Origin: Paraburkholderia flava
GTDB lineage: Bacteria; Pseudomonadota; Gammaproteobacteria; Burkholderiales; Burkholderiaceae
NCBI RefSeq assembly: GCF_004359985.1
Contig: NZ_SMRO01000002.1
Coordinates: 558,001 to 622,000 of the forward strand
Reading direction: 5' to 3'
Length of the DNA: 64,000 nucleotides
Position numbers and translations under genes: made by a program. Within the stretch, counting starts at the first letter, position 1. Every line of letters begins with the position of its first letter. The notes under the pieces were generated by a model. That model did not search any database. It was given only the letters and a program-made list of their open reading frames with translations, and had not been told where the DNA came from. Of the stretch, positions 18,392 through 25,477 are shown one piece after another.

Positions 18392-18450
18392 CGGCGGGAT
18401 GCCGTGCACATAAGGTAGAATGAGCGACATACTGAGAAGGAACCCAAGAC

Positions 18451-18654
18451 ATGGCCCGCATCACCGTTGAAGACTGCCTGAAACAGATCCCGAATCGTTT
18501 CGAACTGGCGCTGGCAGCAACCTATCGCGCGCGTCAGCTCGCACAAGGTCACACGCCGAAGATCGAAAGCCGCGACAAGCCCACCGTCGTCGCGCTGCGC
18601 GAAATCGCGGCAGGCCAGGTCGGCGTTGAAATGCTGAAGAAGGTGCCGGTCTAA
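18451..18654 (+). CDS. rpoZ: RNA polymerase omega subunit
   Basis: This 67-aa subunit helps assemble RNA polymerase through the beta' chain. It begins [23 protein letters not shown], the omega signature, with the YRARQL motif just after. It is short at the C terminus, as is normal for betaproteobacteria. It lies between gmk and spoT, 59 and 79 nt away, on the same strand. Omega is also part of a (p)ppGpp-binding site on the polymerase in E. coli. Confidence 0.96.
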
Positions 18655-18733
18655 GGCACCTCGTCCGTTTTCGAACGCCGTGTAATTTTGATCCCACGCG
18701 TGCAGACCGCGGACCGTCGATAAGGAGGCGAAC

Positions 18734-21100
18734 ATGAGCACCAATCCTTCGCCCCCCACCGACGCCACGGAAATCGAGCGGGAGTCCGACTCCCCCTCGT
18801 CCGCACGCAAGTACATCGACGCGGTCCTCGAACAGTCGTTTCGCCATCTGTTCGGGCCGACCGCCACGCCGGAGCAACCGCGCCGGCATGACGTCGTCTC
18901 GATCGCGAGACTCACCTCCGCACTCGCCGGCTATCTGTCCGCCGACGAGATCAAGGAGGTCAAGGCCGCGTTCCACTTCAGCGACGAAGCCCACCTCGGT
19001 CAGTATCGCCAGAGCGGCGAGCCCTACATCACGCATCCTGTTGCCGTCGCGGAAATCTGCGCGGGCTGGAAGCTCGACGCGCAGTCGATCATGGCGGCGC
19101 TGCTGCATGACGTGATGGAAGACCAGGGCGTGACCAAGGCCGAGCTCGCGGAACGCTTCGGCGCGAAGGTCGCGGAACTGGTCGACGGCCTGTCGAAACT
19201 CGACAAGATGGAGTTTCGCAATCGCGAGGAAGCGCAGGCGGAAAACTTCCGCAAGATGCTGCTCGCGATGGCGCGCGACGTGCGCGTGATTCTCGTCAAG
19301 CTCGCGGACCGGCTGCACAACATGCGCACGCTCGGCGCGGTGCCGCCGGAAAAGCGCCGGCGCGTCGCGCGCGAAACGCTCGACATCTATGCGCCGATCG
19401 CGCATCGGTTGGGCCTGAACAATACGTATCGCGAGCTGCAGGATCTGAGCTTCGCGAACTTCAATCCGCATCGCTACGCGACGCTCGAAAAAGCGGTGAA
19501 GGCGGCGCGCGGCAATCGCCGCGAAGTGGTCGGCAAGATTCTCGAATCGGTGCAGCGCGCGCTTGCCGACGCGCAGCTCGATGCCGAGGTGACCGGCCGC
19601 GAAAAGACCATCTTCAGCATCTACAAGAAGATGCGCGACAAGCAGCTGTCGTTCTCGCAGGTGCTGGACGTGTATGGCTTTCGCGTGGTCGTCGAGAGCG
19701 CGCTCGAATGCTATACGTGTATCGGTGCGCTGCATGCGCTGTACAAGCCGGTACCCGGCAAGTTCAAGGACTACATCGCGATTCCGAAAGTGAACGGCTA
19801 CCAGTCGCTACATACGACGCTGGTGGGACCGTTCGGTGCGCCGATCGAATTCCAGGTGCGCACGCGCAAGATGCACGAGATCGCCGAGGCCGGCGTCGCC
19901 GCGCACTGGCTGTACAAGAACGGCGGCGCGGATCTGAACGATGTGCAGAAGCGCGCGCATCAGTGGCTCAAGTCGCTGCTCGACATTCAGAGCGAAGCGG
20001 GGGATTCGAGCGAATTCCTCGAGCACGTGAAGATCGATCTGTTCCCGGATGCCGTCTACGTGTTCACGCCGAAGTCGAAAATCATGGCGCTGCCGCGCGG
20101 CGCGACCGCACTCGACTTCGCGTATTCGATCCACAGCGACCTGGGCAACCAGTGCGTCGCGGTGAAGATCAACAACGAGCTGCTGCCGCTGCGTACCGAG
20201 CTGAAGAGCGGCGATATCGTCGAGGTGATTACCGCGCCGTATTCGAAGCCGAATCCGGCCTGGCTCGGCTTCGTGCGTACCGGCAAGGCGCGCTCGGCGA
20301 TCCGCCATTATCTGAAGACGATGCGGCTCAACGAGTCGGTGCAGCTCGGCGAACGCCTCGTCGAGCAGGCGCTCAAGGGGTATGGGTTCGCGCTGTCGGA
20401 TGTGACGCCGGAGGTCTGGGAAAAGCTCGTGCAGTGGACCGGCAACAAGAGCGGTCAGGAGATTTTCGCGGATATCGGGCTCGGTCGACGTGTCGCTGCG
20501 GTGATGGCGAAGCGCATCGAGGTGCTGATGCGAGGTCTCGACGGCGACGACGATAATTCGCGGGAAGCGTCAGCGGCATCGACTGCGCCGCCGGTGGTCA
20601 TTACCGGGACGGAAGGCATGTCGGTGCAGTTGTCCGCGTGCTGCCGCCCGATTCCCGGCGACGACATCATGGGCTACATCGGCATCGGGCTCGGTATGGC
20701 GATCCATACGACCGACTGCCGCGTTGCACAACGTATCCACCGGCGCGATCCGGGCCGCTGGATCGATGTCGCCTGGGCGCCGCAGCCGGGCCGTCTGTTC
20801 GATGTGGCCGTCAAGGTGCTCGTGAACAACACCAAGGGCGTGTTTGCGCGCGTGGCGGCCGATATCACGTCGGCGGATGCGAACATCGTCCACATCGCGA
20901 TGGACGAAGATCTGTCGCAGGAATCCACCGTGCTCCGGTTCGTGATCCAGGTGAGCGACCGCGTGCATCTGGCCAACGTGATGCGCCGCGTGCGGACCAA
21001 TCCGGACGTGATGCGCATCGTGCGCGAGCGGCCCAGCGAAGAGCAGCATCACCGTCACGACGGCGGCATGCGGATCGATCGGGAACGCGCGGACTACTGA
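18734..21100 (+). CDS. spoT: Bifunctional (p)ppGpp synthetase/hydrolase SpoT
   Basis: This 788-aa stringent-response enzyme makes and degrades (p)ppGpp. Domains in order: a ppGpp-hydrolase HD domain with an intact HDVMED motif (residues 125-130), the RelA/SpoT synthetase domain (about 260-410, VYGFRVVVE and KVNGYQSLHTTLVGP), a TGS domain (about 435-500), a helical region, and a C-terminal ACT domain (about 700-775). The intact HD residues separate it from the hydrolase-dead RelA type. AAGGAGG lies 6 nt before the ATG. It follows gmk and rpoZ, the conserved spoT location. Confidence 0.97.
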   Translation: MSTNPSPPTDATEIERESDSPSSARKYIDAVLEQSFRHLFGPTATPEQPRRHDVVSIARLTSALAGYLSADEIKEVKAAFHFSDEAHLGQYRQSGEPYITHPVAVAEICAGWKLDAQSIMAALLHDVMEDQGVTKAELAERFGAKVAELVDGLSKLDKMEFRNREEAQAENFRKMLLAMARDVRVILVKLADRLHNMRTLGAVPPEKRRRVARETLDIYAPIAHRLGLNNTYRELQDLSFANFNPHRYATLEKAVKAARGNRREVVGKILESVQRALADAQLDAEVTGREKTIFSIYKKMRDKQLSFSQVLDVYGFRVVVESALECYTCIGALHALYKPVPGKFKDYIAIPKVNGYQSLHTTLVGPFGAPIEFQVRTRKMHEIAEAGVAAHWLYKNGGADLNDVQKRAHQWLKSLLDIQSEAGDSSEFLEHVKIDLFPDAVYVFTPKSKIMALPRGATALDFAYSIHSDLGNQCVAVKINNELLPLRTELKSGDIVEVITAPYSKPNPAWLGFVRTGKARSAIRHYLKTMRLNESVQLGERLVEQALKGYGFALSDVTPEVWEKLVQWTGNKSGQEIFADIGLGRRVAAVMAKRIEVLMRGLDGDDDNSREASAASTAPPVVITGTEGMSVQLSACCRPIPGDDIMGYIGIGLGMAIHTTDCRVAQRIHRRDPGRWIDVAWAPQPGRLFDVAVKVLVNNTKGVFARVAADITSADANIVHIAMDEDLSQESTVLRFVIQVSDRVHLANVMRRVRTNPDVMRIVRERPSEEQHHRHDGGMRIDRERADY

Positions 21101-21149
21101 CCGCGGCGTTGCTTCGCTGCCGCTCCATCGTCGAGGAGCGACACACACC

Positions 21150-21635
21150 ATGAACGTAGCCGAACTGAAGGACGACGCGCTCGACTATTGGGCCGCGCGT
21201 GGCCTGCACGACTTCGTGCGCGAAATCTATTTCACCGACAGCGGACGTACCATCGCGATTCGCGGCAACGATCGCGGGCGGCCGTGGGATGGGCGGTTCA
21301 CGCCGTCACGCTCGTGGGAAGCGGCCGCCGTTGTGCTGGAGCGTGTTCGGCGGCTGGAAGTACGCGAGCAGTCCGCGCATGGTGCGGTTTGTGTCGTCGA
21401 ATTCGATGGCAGTGGAGGGGAGATCGAAGGGCGGGGAGAGTCGCTGCGGATTGCGTTGCTGCGCGCGTTTGTCGGGAGCCGCTTTGGTCAGTCTGTTGAC
21501 GACGTGCTCCGGCATTCGCAGGCGCTGCTCGGCACGAGGGCCGAACCCGTCGACGAGCAGACGACAGCATCTGCGGTCGTCGAAACACCGGATCCGGATG
21601 GCCGGATCGGCGATATCAAGTCGGCACCGCGCTAA
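21150..21635 (+). CDS. DUF2591/NinX-like protein (phage-type), hypothetical
   Basis: The product is 161 aa. The start (VAELKDDALDYWAARG) and the end of the conserved part (LRIALLRAFVGSRFGQSVD, about residues 96-114), with a central PSRSWEAAAVVLERV, resemble phage NinX/DUF2591 proteins. These have an 'ELxGxALDWAVA ... W ... ALRAxVASKFGD' layout and no established activity. It lies 49 nt after spoT and just before two tRNA-Arg genes, where a phage-derived single gene would not be surprising. The family call is from memory of the pattern and is moderate. The last 45 residues are polar and probably disordered. Confidence 0.6.
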   Translation: MNVAELKDDALDYWAARGLHDFVREIYFTDSGRTIAIRGNDRGRPWDGRFTPSRSWEAAAVVLERVRRLEVREQSAHGAVCVVEFDGSGGEIEGRGESLRIALLRAFVGSRFGQSVDDVLRHSQALLGTRAEPVDEQTTASAVVETPDPDGRIGDIKSAPR

Positions 21636-21672
21636 CGCCATCGACATGCGCGTCGATATCCGAGCGCAAAAG

Positions 21673-21704
21673 CAAAAAGGGCCTTCCGCAATGGAAGGCC
21701 CTTC
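21673..21704 (-). terminator. Rho-independent terminator after tRNA-Arg copy 1
   Basis: The inverted repeat GGGCCTTCC ... GGAAGGCCC is followed, reading leftward, by TTTTTGCTTTT. It lies just past the CCA end of the first tRNA-Arg. On the plus strand it can also end the spoT/NinX-like transcript, but with no U-run. Confidence 0.9.
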
Positions 21705-21709
21705 ATGAG

Positions 21710-21786
21710 TGGTGCGGCTGGCAGGATTCGAACCCACGACCCCTTGGTTCGTAGCCAAGTACTCTATCCAACTGAGCTACAGCCGC
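21710..21786 (-). tRNA. tRNA-Arg (anticodon ACG), copy 1
   Basis: A 77-nt gene with acceptor GCGGCTG/CAGCCGC, D-arm AGCTCAGTTGGATAGAGT, anticodon stem CTTGG/CCAAG with loop CTACGAA (ACG), the TTCGAAT T-loop and encoded CCA. ACG is read as ICG after deamination. It is identical across the mature sequence to the copy at 21876. Confidence 0.98.
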
Positions 21787-21837
21787 ACGTAAGCGGTACG
21801 GGTGGAAGCGTGCACGACGCGCTTACAACACCTTGAA

Positions 21838-21874
21838 ACGAAAGGGCCTTCCATGGAGGAAGGCCCTCAAAAAA
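21838..21874 (-). terminator. Rho-independent terminator after tRNA-Arg copy 2
   Basis: The hairpin GGGCCTTCC ... GGAAGGCCC lies just beyond the CCA end of the second tRNA-Arg. It is nearly the same as the hairpin after copy 1, so tRNA and hairpin were probably duplicated as one unit of about 110 nt. Its U-tract is imperfect (CCCTTTCGTTTC). Confidence 0.8.
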
Positions 21875-21875
21875 G

Positions 21876-21952
21876 TGGTGCGGCTGGCAGGATTCGAACC
21901 CACGACCCCTTGGTTCGTAGCCAAGTACTCTATCCAACTGAGCTACAGCCGC
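21876..21952 (-). tRNA. tRNA-Arg (anticodon ACG), copy 2
   Basis: This 77-nt gene has the same mature sequence as copy 1, with encoded CCA at 21878-21876. Transcription runs leftward, so this is the promoter-proximal copy. The 89-nt spacer between the two genes contains the hairpin at 21838-21874. Confidence 0.98.
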
Positions 21953-22071
21953 ACGCAGAAACGAGATTATAGCAAAGCTTCAAAAAAAGGGAAGCGACAA
22001 ACGCGGATTTGTCCGCTGAGGGGTATCGTGTAACCTTGAAGCAGAACGTTTGGAGTATTGACTGGATTACG

Positions 22072-22641
22072 ATGAACAAGGCTTTTGTCAAAGAATCGAG
22101 TGACGAGAACGACGACGATCCCGACGTCGCTCAGCCCGAGATGCCCGCTGGGGCAAAGAACTACATCACGCCGGCCGGCTATCGGCGGTTGCGTGATGAA
22201 CTGCTGCATCTGATCGACGAAGAGCGGCCTGAGGTCGTGAAACTGGTGTCGTGGGCTGCGTCGAATGGAGATCGTTCGGAGAACGGCGATTACATCTACG
22301 GAAAGCGGCGATTGCGTGAAATTGATCGGCGCATCCGCTTTCTGACCAAGCGGCTCGATCTTGCCGAAATAGTCGACAGCAGTCGGCAGGAGAATGTCGA
22401 CCAGGTGTTTTTTGGCGCGACCGTCGACTATGCGACCGAAGATGGCGGTGAGCACACGGTGACGATCGTCGGCGTCGATGAGGTCAATCTCGATCGGGGG
22501 CACGTCAGCTGGATTTCGCCGGTGGCGCGTGCGTTGTTAAAAGCGCGGATCGGCGATCAGGTGACACTCCATACGCCTGTGGGTCCTGAGCCGATCGATG
22601 TGCTTGACGTGAAATATCCGCCGCCAGATGTTGCGGTGTGA
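22072..22641 (+). CDS. greB: Transcription elongation factor GreB
   Basis: This 189-aa factor inserts into the RNA polymerase secondary channel and stimulates cleavage of backtracked RNA. The N-terminal coiled coil carries the acidic tip region (NGDRSENGDYIYGKRRLREI, about residues 67-86), followed by the FKBP-like C-terminal domain ending in DVLDVKYP. GreB rather than GreA is indicated by the ENGDYIYGKRRLREIDRRIRFLTKRL sequence. About 25 extra acidic residues precede the fold. The chosen ATG lacks a clear ribosome site; an in-frame TTG at 22009 is an alternative. Confidence 0.94.
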   Translation: MNKAFVKESSDENDDDPDVAQPEMPAGAKNYITPAGYRRLRDELLHLIDEERPEVVKLVSWAASNGDRSENGDYIYGKRRLREIDRRIRFLTKRLDLAEIVDSSRQENVDQVFFGATVDYATEDGGEHTVTIVGVDEVNLDRGHVSWISPVARALLKARIGDQVTLHTPVGPEPIDVLDVKYPPPDVAV

Positions 22642-22701
22642 ACGCTGCCGGACACCGCGTTGTTCGCGGCTGGATGTAGGTCCGTCGAATATAAAAACAA
22701 T

Positions 22702-22732
22702 GAAAAAAGGCGCCGCAAGCGGCGCCTTTCGA
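22702..22732 (-). terminator. Rho-independent terminator of the porin gene
   Basis: The perfect hairpin GGCGCCGC-TT-GCGGCGCC is followed by TTTTTTC on the minus strand, 23 nt past the porin stop. The plus strand hairpin also follows greB but has only three U residues. Confidence 0.92.
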
Positions 22733-22754
22733 TACTGCGGATACTGCCAGTCGC

Positions 22755-23894
22755 TTAGAAGCGGTGACGCAGACCAGCCGTCACAGCGACTTGCTTGTTG
22801 TTGCCCGAAGCAGCCAGACCGTTGATGTCTGCATCGATGCCAGCGCTTTGGTTGACTTGCTGGTATTCGCCTTGCAGGTACACGTCGGTACGCTTCGACA
22901 GCGCATACGCCGTTTGCAGGTTGAACTGGTTCCAGTGCGGATGCGAACCATCCAGGCTTGCCTTGGTGTACGTGTACGAACCGGCGACGCTCAGAGCCGG
23001 CGTCAGGGCGTAACGAGCGTTCGCTTCGATGTTCTGGAAGCGTGCGCTACCGCCGCCGAAGCCGATACCGTTGGTTTGACCCGAAGCGCCAGAGCCGATA
23101 CCCGTCAGTTGCGACAGGTTCGTTTGCGTGTACACGAGGCCGACGGTTGCCGGGCCGAACGCGTAGTTAGCACCTGCGCCCCACGTACGCTGACGGCCAG
23201 CGAAGAACGTGTTGTCGCTCGAAACTGCGCCCGACGTGTTGAGCGCTCCCGGTGCACCAGCGTTGCTGTTCAGTTGCAGGTAAGCCGCTGCGAGGTTCAG
23301 GCCGCCCCAGTTGTACGACGCGCCCGCGCTGTATGCGCGGTTGTTCGCGAAGCCGTCAGCCTGGTTCGAGAAGCCATACAACGCGCCGAACTTGAAGCCG
23401 CCGTAGTTAACGCTTTGGTACTTGACCGAGTTGTTAACACGGAACGAGTTGTTCAGGTTGTCGTTGTCGAACGGGTGGGCGAACTGCGTGCCGCCGTATT
23501 GCGTGCCCGTCAGAGCCAGCGGAGCGACGTAGTCGACCACGCTGTCGTATTGACGGCCGAGGGTCACAGCGCCGAACTGGTTGCTCGACAGACCGACGAA
23601 TGCTTGACGGCCGAACTCACGACCACCTTGCTTCAGGGTGCCGTCGTTGATGCCGAAGCCGTTTTCCAACGTGAAGATTGCCTTCAGGCCACCGCCGAGG
23701 TCTTCAGCGCCGCGCAGGCCCCAACGGCTGCCGTTCACCGAGCCGCTCGTTTCTTGCCAGTTGGAGTGGCCGTGCTGGTTGTTCGTGTAGGTGATGCCCG
23801 CGTCGATCAGGCCGTACAGCGTGACGCTGCTTTGGGCGTGCGCTGCGGTAGCAAAAACGCCCGTCAGGGCAGCGACCATGAGAGTCTTTTTCAT
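22755..23894 (-). CDS. Gram-negative general porin (OmpC/Opc family)
   Basis: This 379-aa outer-membrane 16-strand trimeric porin provides diffusion of small hydrophilic solutes. The signal peptide (MKKTLMVAALTGVFATAAHA) is followed by the Burkholderia porin start QSSVTLYGLIDAGI. GSRWGLRGAEDLGGGLKAIF and the PEFGG-loop equivalent follow, and the C-terminal residue is Phe (LRHRF) as needed for BAM recognition. GGAG lies 8 nt before the ATG. Codon use is strongly biased (highly expressed). The 5' side has a long intergenic region where regulation is likely. Confidence 0.96.
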   Translation of the reverse strand: MKKTLMVAALTGVFATAAHAQSSVTLYGLIDAGITYTNNQHGHSNWQETSGSVNGSRWGLRGAEDLGGGLKAIFTLENGFGINDGTLKQGGREFGRQAFVGLSSNQFGAVTLGRQYDSVVDYVAPLALTGTQYGGTQFAHPFDNDNLNNSFRVNNSVKYQSVNYGGFKFGALYGFSNQADGFANNRAYSAGASYNWGGLNLAAAYLQLNSNAGAPGALNTSGAVSSDNTFFAGRQRTWGAGANYAFGPATVGLVYTQTNLSQLTGIGSGASGQTNGIGFGGGSARFQNIEANARYALTPALSVAGSYTYTKASLDGSHPHWNQFNLQTAYALSKRTDVYLQGEYQQVNQSAGIDADINGLAASGNNKQVAVTAGLRHRF

Positions 23895-24418
23895 CTTTGT
23901 AACTCCGAGAACAGGATGGGCTTTAGCAACCCAGGCTTGAAGGAAACCATCACGCGAGCGCTGCGAGAGGCGAAATTCGCGTGAAGCGCGCGGTGCTGCA
24001 GACGCGCCGGTTTCCGGACAGGCAAAGTGTAGAGAGGCAAGCGCCGCAGAGGGCGTTCCGATTTGCGCAATAAAGTATTACGTGATCGGAAATGATGTCG
24101 AATCGGGGCGTAAGCCTTGCTGGTAAAGGCTTTGCGGGAGGAGTGCCGCTACGGGGAGGGTGTGTCAACCAACAGGCGTTGTGCAATTGCTACAACAAAC
24201 CGGGCGCGAAAACAACGCAAAAAGACGTATAAAAGGATTGTTGCCGTATAAGGAATAGATGTTTGTTGTTCGTGCTGGTAATCGTCTGCTTTGCCGGCGC
24301 TATACTGAAATTTCTGCTTTCCGAAGCAGACTTTTTCGTTGACGAAAAAGATCTCCAAACCTTTGTCGGCGCGACTTCCCAGTCGCGCTTTTTTTTGCCT
24401 CGTCGAGCCCCAGCTCCG
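23895..24418. other. Intergenic region between porin and the 75-aa gene
   Basis: This 524-nt gap is AT-richer than its surroundings. The right part (24301-24396) holds a candidate small RNA on the plus strand, listed separately. The left part must contain the porin promoter and leader; several TATA-like stretches occur at about 24070-24240, but I could not choose one. No protein gene is supported. Confidence 0.5.
24313..24396 (+). ncRNA. Candidate small regulatory RNA with three stem-loops and intrinsic terminator
   Basis: A -10-like TATACT lies at 24301-24306. After it come three consecutive hairpins: TCTGCTT-TCCG-AAGCAGA (24313-24330), CTTTTTCGT-TG-ACGAAAAAG (24331-24350), and GCGCGACT-TCCC-AGTCGCGC (24369-24388). 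The last is followed by eight T residues. An unpaired linker with UCUCC (24351-24356) could pair with Shine-Dalgarno sequences. No plus-strand gene lies upstream that this terminator could serve, and the T-run exists only on this strand. Size would be about 84 nt. The -35 is poor. The layout resembles Hfq-dependent RNAs; targets are unknown. Confidence 0.68.
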
Positions 24419-24646
24419 TCATCCGTTCTGTGAACCGGCTGTTGCGAAGGGATCGAGCGCCGACGACAGGGCCCAATCTTCCATTACATAGTGACGGGCG
24501 TCCATAGGGGAAGACAGCAGGTTCTGCCAGTGATCACCGTGCCAGACGGGATCGAATGCGAAGGCGGGAAGAGGGGGCGCCGCGCGTGCGACTTTTGCCT
24601 TGGGTCGCGTAAACCACGCGACGAGGCGACGGAGTTCGTTCAGCAT
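24419..24646 (-). CDS. Small hypothetical protein (75 aa)
   Basis: The ATG at 24646 has an excellent ribosome site (AGGGAG, 8 nt upstream). The protein begins MLNELRRLVAWFTRPKAKVA, an amphipathic basic helix. The middle is Pro/Ala-rich (APPLPAFAFDPVWHGDHW), and a conserved-looking acidic tail follows (MEDWALSSALDPFA). No signal peptide or clear membrane segment is present and I recognise no family. The frame can be extended to 24727, but the internal start is better supported. It lies opposite and just after the candidate small RNA, tail to tail. Confidence 0.68.
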   Translation of the reverse strand: MLNELRRLVAWFTRPKAKVARAAPPLPAFAFDPVWHGDHWQNLLSSPMDARHYVMEDWALSSALDPFATAGSQNG

Positions 24647-25069
24647 TTTTTGGTCTCCCTGATCTCTTTGTAAAATCGATCTTGAAAGGGATGTTCCGCC
24701 TGTACAACCCGGACAAACACTTATCAAAAACTCACGGCATTACTTCTCGGAAATATTTTCCTGGATTAATCGTATATCCGGTTCCGGTAAGTAATAATGA
24801 CGCTTTTATAGCAGTCATGACACCCGAGAAGCGTGATCGAAATGGGCGCGATGCGGTGCGCATCGGAAAGTTCATTCAAGACGTTGTTTCTTCCAAAAAA
24901 TTCCTTGACGACGGTTCGCCGCCGCCCGTATAACGGCAATGCTGAATTTTCGATTGACAGACGCACCGGCATTCAAAGTCGATGCGTGCCTCCGGCAACA
25001 GAGGATGAGCATCGTGGATCGGCTTGAGGGCATTGCCCGCTTTTATTAAATCTTGAAGGAAACTGGAAC
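24647..25069. other. Intergenic region with cspA promoter and long leader
   Basis: This 423-nt low-GC gap has no convincing gene. An 83-codon frame at 24682-24933 has no ribosome site and atypical composition. A good promoter for cspA (TTGACG, 18 bp, TATAAC) lies at 24905-24934, giving a leader of about 129 nt, as expected for cold-shock genes whose leader folds by temperature. Confidence 0.55.
24905..24934 (+). promoter_or_regulatory. Probable sigma-70 promoter of cspA
   Basis: TTGACG at 24905-24910 and TATAAC at 24929-24934 are separated by 18 bp. The predicted start near 24941 leaves a leader of about 129 nt before the cspA ATG, similar in length to regulated leaders of other cold-shock genes. 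Confidence 0.6.
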
Positions 25070-25273
25070 ATGGAAACCGGTATCGTCAAATGGTTCAACG
25101 ATGCTAAGGGCTTTGGCTTCATTACATCGGATGCAGGCGGCGAAGATCTGTTTGCGCATTTCTCGGAAATTCGCTCGGAAGGCTTTAAGTCGCTGAAGGA
25201 AAACCAGCGCGTCTCGTTCGAAGTCAAGACGGGCCCGAAAGGCAAGCAGGCTGCAAACATCCAGCCGCTGTAA
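25070..25273 (+). CDS. cspA: Cold shock protein, CspA family
   Basis: This 67-aa single OB-fold protein binds single-stranded RNA and DNA and melts RNA secondary structure. The RNP1 motif KGFGFI is at residues 14-19, RNP2-like DLFAHF at 29-34, and the start [18 protein letters not shown] is diagnostic. AAGGAAAC precedes the ATG. A long leader and a strong terminator bracket it as a monocistronic unit. Several csp paralogues are usual in Burkholderia, so the exact paralogue name is uncertain. Confidence 0.96.
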   Translation: METGIVKWFNDAKGFGFITSDAGGEDLFAHFSEIRSEGFKSLKENQRVSFEVKTGPKGKQAANIQPL

Positions 25274-25310
25274 ATGCCTGTAGCCGCATGAGTCGACTGC
25301 GGCATATTGG

Positions 25311-25337
25311 AAGCCTCCTTTTCAGGAGGCTTTTTTT
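25311..25337 (+). terminator. Rho-independent terminator of cspA
   Basis: AAGCCTCC-TTTTC-AGGAGGCTT followed by TTTTTATTTTG, 38 nt after the cspA stop. Confidence 0.93.
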
Positions 25338-25477
25338 ATTTTGATTGGCGATTAACTGGTTTATAAAACCGATAATCGAATATCGGTGCCCCGAAAGTCC
25401 GCTCGCTCCCGCTATGCACCACCCAGCCGGCCACCTTACCCGTCCGGCCAGCCGCTCACTAATGGCATACTCCTCCA

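Noticed and set aside
24682..24933. An 83-codon frame upstream of cspA
   Set aside because: It has no ribosome site and atypical composition, and overlaps the cspA promoter region.
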